Source: Lachnospiraceae bacterium (GTDB lineage: Bacteria > Bacillota > Clostridia > Lachnospirales > Lachnospiraceae). Taken from it: a stretch of DNA of 50,171 nt. Positions within the stretch are counted from its first letter, which is position 1. Every line of letters starts with the position of its first letter. The stretch covers positions 1 to 50,171 of the forward strand of contig VSNR01000006.1 in NCBI GenBank assembly GCA_009774345.1. Reading direction: 5' to 3'. The notes beneath the pieces are model-generated. The model saw only the letters and a program-made list of their open reading frames with translations, was not told the origin of the DNA and did not search any database. The translations under genes and the position numbers were made by a program. Below, in pieces: positions 40,426 to 49,846 of the stretch.

Positions 40426-41907
40426 GTGGAGAAGACTTTTGAGAGACGGGTGAACCGGTTTGCGCTCACCATTGTAACTATCATTGACCTGTTTTTATTT
40501 TTTGGGTATATTGGGGATTACCAACATGGAAACATAAGTTTTGGGTTTATGCTCACAGTGGATTTGGCTGTCATCGCATCAATGATTGCGTGTTATTTGG
40601 TTTACTTTTACAAAAAGGACAGCGCAGTGTTCAAACATGTCTCTGTAGCCGGCTATATCGTGGTCTATGCACTCGCGGTCTTGGGTGCCCAGAATGACCT
40701 GGTGTTTATCATGGCATTTCCACTGACAATCATTTATATTCTGTACTTTGATTTTAAGCTCATTCTTAGAATTGCGGTGGTATTTGGCGCGATTAATCTG
40801 ATGGATGTGGGTTATACTGCCGCGGTACTTGGACATATGCATTCGGGTGCACCGCTCAACAGTACGTCGATGCTTCTGCAGGGGGCTTCCACGGTGGTCT
40901 ATATGATTGTGCTGTGCGGCACGACGCAGATTTCCAATGACAATAATACCAAAAAGATCTCCAGTATTGACAGGGAGCGGGAGAAGAGCAATGCACTCTT
41001 AAATGAAGTTCTTGATGTGGCAGCTTTTGTCAAGAGGGATTCAGCAAAAGCAGCAGAACATATCCGACAGCTTAGTCAGTATGTGGATTCGACCGTGGCA
41101 GAGCTTGGCGGCATCGCGCAGGGTAATGCCAACAATGCAGAAAGTATCGAAAAACAGACTGTGATGACTGGAAATATTCAGACAATGATACTGGAGACAA
41201 AGCAGATGTCAGATGAAATGCTTGCGATGGCGGAGCATTCCGAGGATGCTGTCAGGGATGGAAAGCATACCGTTGACAGCTTGCAGGAGCAGGCGGGTAA
41301 GACCAAAAAGGCAAACGAGCAGGTGGTGGCATCTGTATCCAGCCTGATTATGAATGCGAGGGCTGTGGAGGATATCACAGAGCAAATCTTTGCGATCTCA
41401 AGCCAGACGAATCTGCTTGCACTCAACGCTTCAATTGAGAGTGCGAGAGCAGGGGAGGCCGGAAGGGGATTTGCTGTCGTATCCGCAGAGATACGTGCAT
41501 TGGCAGATGAGACGAGGAATCTGACGGAGCGCATCCATGACATTGTTGAGGATCTGAAAAGGAATGCTGATATGGCAAAAACGACAGTGGATAATGTCAT
41601 TATGGCAGCAGATACAGAGCATGATCTGATTATCAATGCAAATGCTCAGTTTGGTGAGATTGGCAGCCGCATGAAAGGGCTTCATACCAATGTGCAGGAA
41701 ATCTATAAAAAGATCGAGGAGATTCTGGAATCAAACAATGTGATTGTAGACAGCATCAATCATATATCAGCGGTCAGTGAGGAAGTGACAGCAGGGACGC
41801 AGCAGGCAGCAGAACTTGGCGCCGATACCAGCACCAAAGCAGAGCAGGCAAGAGGTCTGATGATGGGATTGTTGGATACGGTAAAGGCAATCGACAAATA
41901 TTTGTAA
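40426..41907 (+). CDS. Methyl-accepting chemotaxis-type receptor with multi-helix membrane sensor
   Basis: A 493-residue protein. Residues 1-165 hold about six transmembrane helices without a sizeable external loop, so it may sense a membrane or intramembrane signal. No HAMP domain is evident. The cytoplasmic part is a long coiled coil with the conserved tip QTNLLALNASIESARAGEAG near residues 327-346. The start is GTG 40426 preceded by GAGGAGGT. The kinase gene begins 16 nt after the stop, which is unusual for an MCP and suggests a joint signalling unit. Confidence 0.92.
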   Translation: MEKTFERRVNRFALTIVTIIDLFLFFGYIGDYQHGNISFGFMLTVDLAVIASMIACYLVYFYKKDSAVFKHVSVAGYIVVYALAVLGAQNDLVFIMAFPLTIIYILYFDFKLILRIAVVFGAINLMDVGYTAAVLGHMHSGAPLNSTSMLLQGASTVVYMIVLCGTTQISNDNNTKKISSIDREREKSNALLNEVLDVAAFVKRDSAKAAEHIRQLSQYVDSTVAELGGIAQGNANNAESIEKQTVMTGNIQTMILETKQMSDEMLAMAEHSEDAVRDGKHTVDSLQEQAGKTKKANEQVVASVSSLIMNARAVEDITEQIFAISSQTNLLALNASIESARAGEAGRGFAVVSAEIRALADETRNLTERIHDIVEDLKRNADMAKTTVDNVIMAADTEHDLIINANAQFGEIGSRMKGLHTNVQEIYKKIEEILESNNVIVDSINHISAVSEEVTAGTQQAAELGADTSTKAEQARGLMMGLLDTVKAIDKYL

Positions 41908-41923
41908 AGGGGTGTCGGATAAT

Positions 41924-43249
41924 ATGCTGGGTGGTACAGTGTATGTGGCATTAGTTCGGTTTGTGATCAGCCTTCTGGGAACAATTCTTTTATTTTCCCT
42001 GATGAGTGAACCGAGGTATCACAGAAAAAAAATGATCGTATATTATAGTAGTCTGAGCGTGTTGTTGATCGCGGTTGCCTGCATATGGTATGTGATCCAC
42101 TGGGAAAGCTGTGTAAGGCTGGTTGCATTTGTGATGTATGCAGTTTTTGCCGTGTGTTCGATGTTTTGGAGCAGGGATTCCATCTATCTGTCACTGTATA
42201 AAATTGCGCTCACTTTTTATCTGCTTGCGGTATTTTTGATTGGGGGTATAGAGGTCTCTGTCATTTTCTTTGACAAAAATGTGTGGGCAGACATTATAAC
42301 ACGCATACTATTGATACTGTTTATGGCGTTGTTTATCGAAAAGCGGATCAAACAATCTATTCGGGGATTTGGTGATTATGTCGAAAAGGAACTGGACAAG
42401 TTTAGCGTGATGGTGCTGATTATCAGCATTCTCTTTGGTATTGGATTTATCCTGAATCCAAATGTTCGGGAGCAAACACCCTATCGTCTGTTTCAGATTA
42501 TAATGAATTTTTTCCTGACAGGCTCCCTTCAATTGTTAGTATTTCGGCTTTATCATCATATTGGGAAAGAGAAGGAGTATCAAAAAGAAAATCAGCTGAT
42601 GCAGATGAATCATAGACTGCTGGAGCGAAATATGGAAATCATGGAGGAGGCAGTGGCATCTGGCAGACGATTTCGGCACGATGCAAGGCATCACAATGCA
42701 GTGATTGCAGAGTATGCCCGCAGGGGACAGACAAAGGAGCTGCTTCAGTATTTGAAGGAGTATGACAGAGAGATGGATGAGCGGAGTGCAGGGAATATAT
42801 GTGCCAATACCGCCGTCAATAACATTCTAAGCGCATACACCAGAAGGGCGAAAAGAGAGCAGATCAAAGTGATACTGGATGTGGCGCTGGGCAGAAGTAT
42901 AACAGTGCCCAATATTGATTTGGTGACGATTCTGGCAAATGCATATGAAAACGCAATCTATGGATGCGAGGAGGTAAAGAGACAGTCGCCAGAGCAGAAG
43001 TGTTTTATTCACTTAATGCTCAAGAAAAAGAAGAATAAGCTGGTAATCTGCTGTAGAAATACATGCCGGATGGAGACGGAATTAAAAAACGGACAGCCTA
43101 AGCTGGAGTATACAGGCGGCATTGGTGTGCTGAGCATCATTAAAACGGCTGAAAAGTTCGATGGGGAATATGATTTTAAAAATGAAAACGGTGTATTTGT
43201 ATTCCGTCTGATCATGAACATTCCAACCATAGGGGTTGAGAATAGCTAG
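41924..43249 (+). CDS. GHKL sensor histidine kinase, AgrC-like
   Basis: A 441-residue kinase. About six N-terminal helices (residues 5-195) precede a coiled coil. The phospho-acceptor region FRHDARHHNAVIAEY lies near residue 250. The ATPase has the N-box ILANAYENAIYGC near 335 and GGIGVLSI near 400, matching the HATPase_c_5 type of AgrC/NatK. It should phosphorylate the LytTR regulator encoded 19 nt downstream. No agrB or agrD gene is present, so the ligand is unlikely to be a locally encoded cyclic peptide. I start at ATG 41924, behind AAAGGGGTG. Confidence 0.92.
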   Translation: MLGGTVYVALVRFVISLLGTILLFSLMSEPRYHRKKMIVYYSSLSVLLIAVACIWYVIHWESCVRLVAFVMYAVFAVCSMFWSRDSIYLSLYKIALTFYLLAVFLIGGIEVSVIFFDKNVWADIITRILLILFMALFIEKRIKQSIRGFGDYVEKELDKFSVMVLIISILFGIGFILNPNVREQTPYRLFQIIMNFFLTGSLQLLVFRLYHHIGKEKEYQKENQLMQMNHRLLERNMEIMEEAVASGRRFRHDARHHNAVIAEYARRGQTKELLQYLKEYDREMDERSAGNICANTAVNNILSAYTRRAKREQIKVILDVALGRSITVPNIDLVTILANAYENAIYGCEEVKRQSPEQKCFIHLMLKKKKNKLVICCRNTCRMETELKNGQPKLEYTGGIGVLSIIKTAEKFDGEYDFKNENGVFVFRLIMNIPTIGVENS

Positions 43250-43268
43250 ACAAAGAGGAGGATTTGCA

Positions 43269-43997
43269 ATGTATCTGATAGCGCTCTGCGATGATGAAGA
43301 AGCAGATTTGGACAAGACAGAGCAGATGTTGAGAATTTATGAGAGCGTTCATCCTGATATAGAGTTTGTGATCAAACGATTTCAGAGTGCAGACCATTTG
43401 ATTGACTGTGTCAGGCAGAATGAATATGCGCCGGATTGTATATTGATGGATATTTACATGCCTGAGAAACTGGGAATTGAGGCGGCGCGTGAGCTGCGGG
43501 ATATGGGAAACCGCGTAAAAATTATATTTTTGACGACCTCTAGGGAACATGCACTGGATGCTTTTGGCGTGGAGGCATCACAATATCTTGTGAAGCCGGT
43601 TACGAATGACATGCTGTTTGCCGTGCTGGATAAATTTCGAATGGAAGAGGAGGAGGCGCGCAGGAAGTATCTGCTTTTGCGTATTGAGGGCAGGATACAG
43701 CGCATACTGGTCAATGAGATCGTATACTGTGAGGCACAGGGCAAAGCACAGTATCTGCATTTATCCGATGGTACGCAGTATAATCTGCGCAGGACGATGG
43801 CAGAGATTTATGAGATGCTTGCCGGGTACAGGGAGTTTGTGCGAGTCGGTGTCGCTTATATCGTCAATTTGGAACATATAGAGAGTTTGAGTACACAGGA
43901 GGTTCAGATGGATAACTGCAAAAAGATTTTTCTGCCAAGGGGGTCGTATCATCCTTTGAGGGAGCGATATTTTAGCTATTACTGTGAAAATGAATGA
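43269..43997 (+). CDS. LytTR-family response regulator
   Basis: A 242-residue transcription regulator. The receiver domain (1-125) has the acidic CDDEEADL, phospho-acceptor D61 in CILMDIYMP, the Thr in IFLTTSRE and the Lys in YLVKPV. The LytTR DNA-binding domain (about 140-240) has IVYCEAQGKAQYLHLSDG, FVRVGVAYIVNLEHIESL and FLPRGSYHPLRERY. It is the likely partner of the preceding kinase. GAGGAGG precedes ATG 43269. Confidence 0.94.
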   Translation: MYLIALCDDEEADLDKTEQMLRIYESVHPDIEFVIKRFQSADHLIDCVRQNEYAPDCILMDIYMPEKLGIEAARELRDMGNRVKIIFLTTSREHALDAFGVEASQYLVKPVTNDMLFAVLDKFRMEEEEARRKYLLLRIEGRIQRILVNEIVYCEAQGKAQYLHLSDGTQYNLRRTMAEIYEMLAGYREFVRVGVAYIVNLEHIESLSTQEVQMDNCKKIFLPRGSYHPLRERYFSYYCENE

Positions 43998-44008
43998 GGT
44001 GCTGTATA

Positions 44009-44671
44009 ATGATTGATATTTATTACCTGGAGGAAGATGCGCGCATCGCTCAGTCCGTAAAAGAATTTTTGACACAGGGAGGATGCAGGGTATATGTCTT
44101 TGCGACCCTTGATGAGATCAAGGAGGCGTTGAATGTCATGCGGCCGGCAGTCGTGCTGGTGGACTGTCATGCGCCAAATGGAAGCGGTAATCTGTTATGC
44201 CGGTGGATACGCATGCATTGGCGGGGAACGCCTGTCTTGTTCACATCAGCGCGCAACAGCCTGCGCGCTGATGTGAACGCGGAATCTGAGGATTACGTCG
44301 TCAAGCCGTTTGAGTTGGATGTACTGCTTGGACGCATCCGTGCGTTGATGCGGAGAACAGGAGGTATTACAAAGCAATATTTGTCTTGCGATGTGATATC
44401 ACTTGACCACAATCGCAGGCAGGTGCGATGTGGTGCGGAGGAGGTACGCCTGAGTTCATCGGAATACCATCTGCTCCTGTACCTGATGCAGAATAAGGGA
44501 AAGACGGTCACGAGGGAAAATCTGCTGTCAAGCATTTGGGATGTGAACGAAACGGATGTCAGTAATAACACGCTCACAGTGACAGTGAAACGTCTGCGAG
44601 AGAAACTGCATCGGCCGGATTGTCTGAAAACGGTTCGCAGTGTGGGGTATCGCCTCGAAGATACAGAATAA
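44009..44671 (+). CDS. OmpR-family response regulator with an internal palindrome
   Basis: A 220-residue regulator. Receiver: acidic pair in YLEEDARI, phospho-acceptor D52 in VVLVDCHAPNGSG, Ser in LFTSAR, K99 in YVVKPF. The winged helix (about 125-220) has VRLSSSEYHLLLYLMQNKGK, VTRENLLSSIWDV and the recognition segment NTLTVTVKRLREKL. No second kinase is nearby, so it may share the GHKL kinase or be an orphan. Codons for LFTSARNSLRADVNAE coincide with a 16-bp perfect inverted repeat, and this segment is about two residues shorter than in typical receivers. GAGGTG precedes ATG 44009, 11 nt behind the LytTR gene. Confidence 0.93.
   Translation: MIDIYYLEEDARIAQSVKEFLTQGGCRVYVFATLDEIKEALNVMRPAVVLVDCHAPNGSGNLLCRWIRMHWRGTPVLFTSARNSLRADVNAESEDYVVKPFELDVLLGRIRALMRRTGGITKQYLSCDVISLDHNRRQVRCGAEEVRLSSSEYHLLLYLMQNKGKTVTRENLLSSIWDVNETDVSNNTLTVTVKRLREKLHRPDCLKTVRSVGYRLEDTE
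44239..44278. repeat. 16-bp perfect inverted repeat inside the response regulator gene
   Basis: GTTCACATCAGCGCGC (44239-44254) and its exact complement (44263-44278) flank an 8-nt loop. It lies fully within the receiver-domain coding sequence. Confidence 0.95.
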
Positions 44672-44795
44672 TTTTGTCATCATATTTTTTCCTGTCTTTC
44701 CATAAAAAAGGATGAGCTGAAACGTATGTGTTATAGAAGCACATTGTGGACGTCCACATCTAGCTTAAAATCCAGATAGAAGGGAAGGGAAAATT

Positions 44796-45899
44796 ATGAA
44801 GAAGAAATGGAGCTATTACATACCGATCATGGCAATGCTGATAAGCATTTTGACAGGCTGTGGCAGTTCAGGAGGCTCGAAGGCTGTGATGTCAGACTCT
44901 GCGGCGCCTGTTATGAACAGCACAGCGAGACAGGAGTATGCAGGGGGAGTCGCAGACGCCCCCGCAGAAGCGGCAGTGGAGGAGATGGATAAAGGGGAAG
45001 GCGGTGTGACGGCAAGCAAGACACAGAACGTGTCTAAAGACAAGGAAGATATGACACTCCTTGAGGAAAAGTTGGTATATCATTGTAATCTTGATATAGA
45101 GACACTTGATTATCCGGCTGCCATCGCAGCGATCAAGAAAACGATCGCCAAATATGACGGCATTATTCAGTCGGAGAGCGAGAGTGACAGCGGACAGGAT
45201 TGGTACTATGCAGATTACCGCAAGACAAGCGGCACGATGCATAATTATCTGGAAGTGCGGATACCGTCGAAGGACTATGAAAGTTTTCTCGGGGAGCTGG
45301 ACGGCGTTGGCAAGATCATCTCAAAGTCAACCAGTGTGGACAATATCAGCCAGCAGTATTATGATACGACGGCGCAGATCGAGGCATTGCAGATTCAGGA
45401 GAAAAATCTGCTCGCGATGCTCGAGAAATGCGAAACGATCGAGGACATGATTACAGTGGAACAGCGGCTGTCAGAGGTACAGTATGAACTCAATAACCTA
45501 CAGACCACCCGGCGCTATATGGATATGGATGTGGCGTACTCCTATGTCAATATCAGCATATCAGAGGTCATGGAATACCGCAAGGACAGCGAGCCCGTGA
45601 GAAAAAATACGTTTTTCGACCGCCTGAACCACACCATCGTATCCACTGGCAGGGGATTTTTGTACTTCCTTGAAGGACTGCTGTTTCTGTTGATTGGTCT
45701 GATGCCGTACATACTGATTATAGCCGTGATTTATTTGATATTTTTCCGCAAAAAGGTTCATCGTTTCATGGAGGACAGAAGAGCGAAGGCGGCTGCGGAT
45801 AGAGCCCAGGAAGCGCTGCGCAGACAGAACGCGATGCAGCAGTATGCCGCGCAGCAGGAGACTTGTCAGGATTCGCCTGAAAAGAAGGAGAAAGAGTAA
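44796..45899 (+). CDS. DUF4349 lipoprotein
   Basis: A 367-residue exported protein. Lipobox ILTGC (Cys22), then a low-complexity linker to about residue 85. The DUF4349 domain (about 88-260) has YHCNLDIETLDYPAAI, YLEVRIPSKDYESFL, STSVDNISQQYYDT and a long coiled coil (IEALQIQEKNLLAMLEKC). A transmembrane helix (about 287-312, FLEGLLFLLIGLMPYILIIA) and a basic Gln-rich tail follow. The domain's role is unknown; it is often linked to envelope stress. GAAGGGAAGGG lies upstream. It sits 124 nt behind the OmpR-type gene and may be a target of that system. Confidence 0.9.
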   Translation: MKKKWSYYIPIMAMLISILTGCGSSGGSKAVMSDSAAPVMNSTARQEYAGGVADAPAEAAVEEMDKGEGGVTASKTQNVSKDKEDMTLLEEKLVYHCNLDIETLDYPAAIAAIKKTIAKYDGIIQSESESDSGQDWYYADYRKTSGTMHNYLEVRIPSKDYESFLGELDGVGKIISKSTSVDNISQQYYDTTAQIEALQIQEKNLLAMLEKCETIEDMITVEQRLSEVQYELNNLQTTRRYMDMDVAYSYVNISISEVMEYRKDSEPVRKNTFFDRLNHTIVSTGRGFLYFLEGLLFLLIGLMPYILIIAVIYLIFFRKKVHRFMEDRRAKAAADRAQEALRRQNAMQQYAAQQETCQDSPEKKEKE

Positions 45900-45913
45900 T
45901 AGCTACATGTGTT

Positions 45914-47026
45914 TTATCGCCGCAGGCGCTTTAAGCCCCCTGCGGCGAGCGGTTTTTTGGGCTGTAGTTCAAAGAGCTTTTTTGCCATGTTCAGGTTGGT
46001 CTTCGTGCCCAGTCCATTGAGATAGCAGGTGCCCAGCATGTCAGAGCCCCAGGTGCTGCCTTTGAAATATGCCTTGCTTAACAGCAGGAATGCCTGGTCA
46101 TAATCGGGCAGAACATCCTGTCCGCCGCGGAAGTAAATTTCACCTAACAGATTGCAGAAGCCTGCGTCATCGGGCAGCCGGGCATAACCCTCCTCCAGAT
46201 AAGCGAGGGCTTTCTTGAGGTCCAGCGGCATCGCCCCGTTAAAGGTGTAGAGCTTGCCCAGGCAGTAGTAGGCGTAATCGTCCTTGTGAGAAAGTGCGCG
46301 CTCATAGAGTTCAATCGCCTTTGACAGCTTGCCCGCATCGCGGTATTCATTTCCGACGATGCGTTCATAAGCGCCAATGCCTAAATCCGCGCCGATATGG
46401 ATGTAGTTTAAGGCGCGCTGGCGCTGAACCGGGGCGCCGTGTCTGCCGGTGCGGAGGATGTCCACCAGATTTGGCAGGGCGATGCCAAGACCGGCGGCGA
46501 CACATTCTTCGTAGAGCCGCATCGCAGAGGCAGTCCATTCATATTGACAGCGCTCGTATTTTTTGTTCCCGATATTGGTGGGGGTGATATCCAAAAAATC
46601 GCCTACAGTACTGTAATAATAGGCGTTTGCAATCAAATATTTACAAAAGATCTGACCCTGTGCCGCCATGTCTGACACAACGTCCCAGATTTCACGCTTG
46701 GAGTGGTAGGGAGGGTGTACAAACGTGTTGTCCGGCGGTTCAAATCCGTCGTGGAACATCGCGCCCAGCATGCCGACAGCGCTCTCAAGCGTCAGGCTGG
46801 TGCGGAAGCACTCAAAGGCAAAATTGGTGTCTATCGGTAATTCCACTACAGGATCTACGTAGCTTTTGCCAAGATAACAGCGCCCCAGGAAATAATAGGC
46901 GTCGCCGTCGCCCATATTGGCAGCCTGGCGCAGCAGCGACAGCACCTCCTCGCGCCGTGCCGGATCGCGGTCAAACCACAGGATCTGAATCGCTGTCTCC
47001 ACGCGCTTATCAAAAAGTACAGTCAT
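45914..47026 (-). CDS. Sel1/TPR-repeat protein
   Basis: A 370-residue soluble alpha-solenoid protein. Sel1-like repeats are visible in GDGDAYYFLGRCYLGKS (about 37), YAYYCLGKLYTFNGAMPLDL (about 255), GFCNLLGEIYFRGG (about 295) and WGSDMLGTCYLNGLGTKTNL (about 330). No signal peptide is seen. Such repeats mediate protein-protein contacts; the partner is unknown. The start at ATG 47026 follows GGAGAAAGG at a rather long spacing. It is the only gene between two convergent or same-strand neighbours and is probably monocistronic. Confidence 0.88.
   Translation of the reverse strand: MTVLFDKRVETAIQILWFDRDPARREEVLSLLRQAANMGDGDAYYFLGRCYLGKSYVDPVVELPIDTNFAFECFRTSLTLESAVGMLGAMFHDGFEPPDNTFVHPPYHSKREIWDVVSDMAAQGQIFCKYLIANAYYYSTVGDFLDITPTNIGNKKYERCQYEWTASAMRLYEECVAAGLGIALPNLVDILRTGRHGAPVQRQRALNYIHIGADLGIGAYERIVGNEYRDAGKLSKAIELYERALSHKDDYAYYCLGKLYTFNGAMPLDLKKALAYLEEGYARLPDDAGFCNLLGEIYFRGGQDVLPDYDQAFLLLSKAYFKGSTWGSDMLGTCYLNGLGTKTNLNMAKKLFELQPKKPLAAGGLKRLRR
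45917..45958. terminator. Terminator between convergent genes
   Basis: TCGCCGCAGG (45917-45926) pairs with CCTGCGGCGA (45939-45948). A T-run follows at 45953-45958 for the plus strand. The hairpin overlaps the last codons of the minus-strand Sel1 gene. Confidence 0.7.
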
Positions 47027-47109
47027 TTATCATCATGCCTTTCTCCATAATCTACTCCTATTGTACCATAGGATTTGTCAGAATACCATGAGAAATTAGA
47101 TGATCAGAC

Positions 47110-48678
47110 TTATCTGCCGTCAAGAGTCATTTGATGGTCATGAATCCGTAGGATGCCGTCAGCAAAATCATCAAGTTCATCGCTGTGCATGATCACGAGG
47201 AGTGTCTTTTTCCCTTTGAGCGATTTGATGTATTGTATCAGATGGCTCTGCGTCTCTGCGTCTAAGTTTGACAGCGGTTCATCGAGAAAGAGTGTCGGCT
47301 GATCTGTCCCGAATAAGCGCATCAGGGCAAGCTTCTGCTGCTGTCCGTAGCTTAAATTGACAGGATTGCTCGTGATTTCTTTGTCTGCAAAATCGACATT
47401 CAGGAGCCGCAGCAGTTCTTCATTCTTTGCGATGCCAAACAGATTGTCGTCAAAGCTGCCGTCAATGGCAAAAAACGGATAGGTGAGAAAAGCGGTGTCG
47501 CTGATCTCACGCGACACAGAGAAAGTGCCTTTGGAGTATTCCGGGCTGATGTTTCCGAGCATTAAATTCATCAACATACTTTTTCCGCTGCCGTTCTCGC
47601 CTTTGATCATATACAGACCGTTCTTTTTCAATGCGAGCTGGTCGATATGATAGAGAAAATCATCGGGTTCTTCGCCTTTGTAAAAGTCAAACGACGCTGC
47701 CTGAAAGAGCGCATCCTGATCCGCCTTGTGCTGGTTGATTTCAGATTCCTTAGCGGCATCCTCAGAGAGCTGGTCAACGCGGTCTACATGGACTTTGTTT
47801 GACTTGTAGCGCGTCAGGATATTGCACACAAGGGTGATCGGATCCGCGAAGCACTCCAGATACTGATAGCCCATCATCAGGACGCCGACAGTAATCTGTC
47901 CGCGAAAGACCAGAAATGCTGCGATAAAGAGGTACACGATGCTAAAGATTTTGTTGATCACGTCAGGGGCATAGACACACATATAATACCAGAACTTATA
48001 TTTCAGGAGGTACTTGGTGAAACTGCTGCAGCATTTGTCAAATTCTTTCTGAAAAAATGCCTCTGTGTGCAGTGCGTTGATGCCCAGCTTGTTCTCTATG
48101 ATGTTTCTGTTCTCGGATAAAAAAGTATCCTGACGCGTCAGCACCGTGCTCTGCATATCAAACAATGGTTTGGATCCGTACAGGGCAAAGAGGGCAAGCA
48201 GGAAGCCATAGACCAGAAAGAAGATGCCAAAAACCCAGTTAGTGTAGGTGATGACGGCAAGCAGTGCAATGACATACAGCAGATTGCCGATCAGGTTACA
48301 GTACACCTCCTCATGCACTTCGGCGTAGCACATACTGCTGTTGGAACAGAGGTTATAGTAATATCCTTTATCTTTCCTGGAAAAGAGGGATGGATTCATG
48401 TGCAGGATGTCGTCCACCGCTTTTTGTTGTAGTTTCTGACTGTTGATAATAATATATTTGTTGAGGTTGTAGTTACAGAAAAAGAACGAGAAGCCCATAC
48501 TGACGACAGCGACAAGAAAGGTGACGCCAAACCAGCCCCATAGCTTCTGCTCGTCGTAGGAGGCGAGCACATTGTCGATCAGGTAGCCGGACAGATAAGG
48601 CAGCAGCAGCGTCAGACCGAACGTGACTGCCATCATCAGGACAGGGATGGGGTATTTTTTTAGTTGCTTGGTTTTCAT
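47110..48678 (-). CDS. ABC exporter with fused membrane and ATPase domains
   Basis: A 522-residue half-transporter of the peptide/lipid exporter type. Residues 1-290 hold six transmembrane helices. The ATPase (about 320-520) has Walker A GENGSGKSM, signature NLSYGQQQKLALMRL, Walker B PTLFLDEPLSNLD and the H-loop VIMHSDE. Cysteines are unusually frequent in the membrane part. There is no N-terminal C39 peptidase, so any peptide leader would need another protease. AGGAGGACC precedes ATG 48678. It lies 28 nt behind a radical SAM/SPASM gene, so it was probably the exporter of a modified peptide. Confidence 0.93.
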   Translation of the reverse strand: MKTKQLKKYPIPVLMMAVTFGLTLLLPYLSGYLIDNVLASYDEQKLWGWFGVTFLVAVVSMGFSFFFCNYNLNKYIIINSQKLQQKAVDDILHMNPSLFSRKDKGYYYNLCSNSSMCYAEVHEEVYCNLIGNLLYVIALLAVITYTNWVFGIFFLVYGFLLALFALYGSKPLFDMQSTVLTRQDTFLSENRNIIENKLGINALHTEAFFQKEFDKCCSSFTKYLLKYKFWYYMCVYAPDVINKIFSIVYLFIAAFLVFRGQITVGVLMMGYQYLECFADPITLVCNILTRYKSNKVHVDRVDQLSEDAAKESEINQHKADQDALFQAASFDFYKGEEPDDFLYHIDQLALKKNGLYMIKGENGSGKSMLMNLMLGNISPEYSKGTFSVSREISDTAFLTYPFFAIDGSFDDNLFGIAKNEELLRLLNVDFADKEITSNPVNLSYGQQQKLALMRLFGTDQPTLFLDEPLSNLDAETQSHLIQYIKSLKGKKTLLVIMHSDELDDFADGILRIHDHQMTLDGR

Positions 48679-48706
48679 GGTTGGGGGTCCTCCTTTGTTT
48701 TGCTTG

Positions 48707-49654
48707 TTATGCTGACTGTAATTTGGCGATATAGTGCGCGATAATATCCTGCATTTGGTATTTTTCTGGTATACAGTATTCGTGATTTAATTGATACTGT
48801 ACTACGCATCCGCCTAGACAGAGAGGCAGGCATTTACAGTTCCGGCATTCTGGGCGAAATGTAAGTTTCTGTTTGGCGGTGATATCGACATCTGTAAATT
48901 TCGTTTTTCCATTTTGGGTATAACTGCTGCAAAAATCACAATATCCCTCTGGACTGATGGCATAGGTATTGCCATAAAGGAAATTACAGGGGAGAGGTTT
49001 TGGCATGGTGAGGGAAAAATTCCCTGTCAATTCGTCCATCAGGAGCCGGATCTGAAACAGGATGTCTGCAAATTCTTTTATGGAAAGGGCATCAACAGGA
49101 TCATTTTCGTGAAACTTAAGCATGATGTTTGGATTGATTTCAAATCTCTCGTGACCAAATTTTCCAAGGATCATTTGATGTAGTTTAAGAGCCTCATCTT
49201 TATTTTGTTTGCAGATGTTCATGCGAAGGATTATTTTTGACTGAGATTTTTTGAGTATTCTTTCGATTAAGTTTAGCTCCTCCTGAAAATGAAAAGAGTC
49301 GGAAGCTCTTAAACGATTGTGCGTTTGCTCCATGCCTTCTAAGGTTAGCTGTATGGTGTGAAAACCGATTCTTTCCAGTAATTCATCTGTGAGAAGAGAA
49401 CCGTTTGTTGTGATCGTTGGTATATATGCAGCTTTGTATGCAGCGGAAATTTCCCTGAACTGTTCATCAAAATAGAGCAGAAGTGGTATATTCATAAGAG
49501 GTTCACCACCAAAGTAATGAATGCGGATAGATGGAAATTTGTGAACTGCCAATAGTTCTTTCGCCTTTTGTAGTATAGCATCTGCCGTTTCATTTGTTCC
49601 GTTTTGAATATTTTTATTGATTTCTTTTTCCAGTTCATCAGCTTCATCTGTAAT
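48707..49654 (-). pseudogene. Radical SAM/SPASM peptide maturase, N-terminus lost
   Basis: The readable part has FGGEPLMN (the GGEP SAM-contact motif), TITTNGSLLTDELLE and a C-terminal SPASM domain with the cysteine pattern C...GYCDFC...CRNCKCLPLCLGGC. These mark enzymes that crosslink ribosomal peptides. The frame is open upstream of the TTG at 49552 to a stop codon at 49655-49657. That stretch retains NGTNETADAILQKAKELL, as expected just after the cluster motif, but the CxxxCxxC that binds the [4Fe-4S] cluster is nowhere in the frame or the other two. The enzyme can hardly be active. No good ribosome binding site precedes 49552. It adjoins the ABC exporter. Confidence 0.85.
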
Positions 49655-49846
49655 TTAGTTAATAACGCCTATTATGCATTTAAGTTCATGACCCTTATCG
49701 GCTTTGATTTGTGTTGGATCTTTTAAAATTTTCATGTCACTAATCTTTCTTTCGTTTATTTCCAGTGTCTTTTGTCGCATGTGTTTCACTGGATGGTTTT
49801 GATTATACGCTTCCTGCCAATATTGTACATAACTTTTCGCTTTAAT
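49655..49846 (-). other. Open reading fragment upstream of the truncated maturase
   Basis: In the same frame as the maturase, about 64 codons run from a stop near the right inverted-repeat region to TAA 49655-49657. They include WQEAYNQNHPVKHMRQKTLE and KADKGHELKCIIGVIN. I do not recognise this sequence. There is no ribosome binding site before its ATGs (49778 region and 49735). It is probably a remnant of another gene joined to the maturase by deletion, or diverged maturase sequence. Confidence 0.5.

Noticed and set aside
41924..43997. An agr-type quorum-sensing locus
   Set aside because: The kinase and LytTR regulator resemble AgrC and AgrA, but no AgrB protease or AgrD peptide gene lies beside them.
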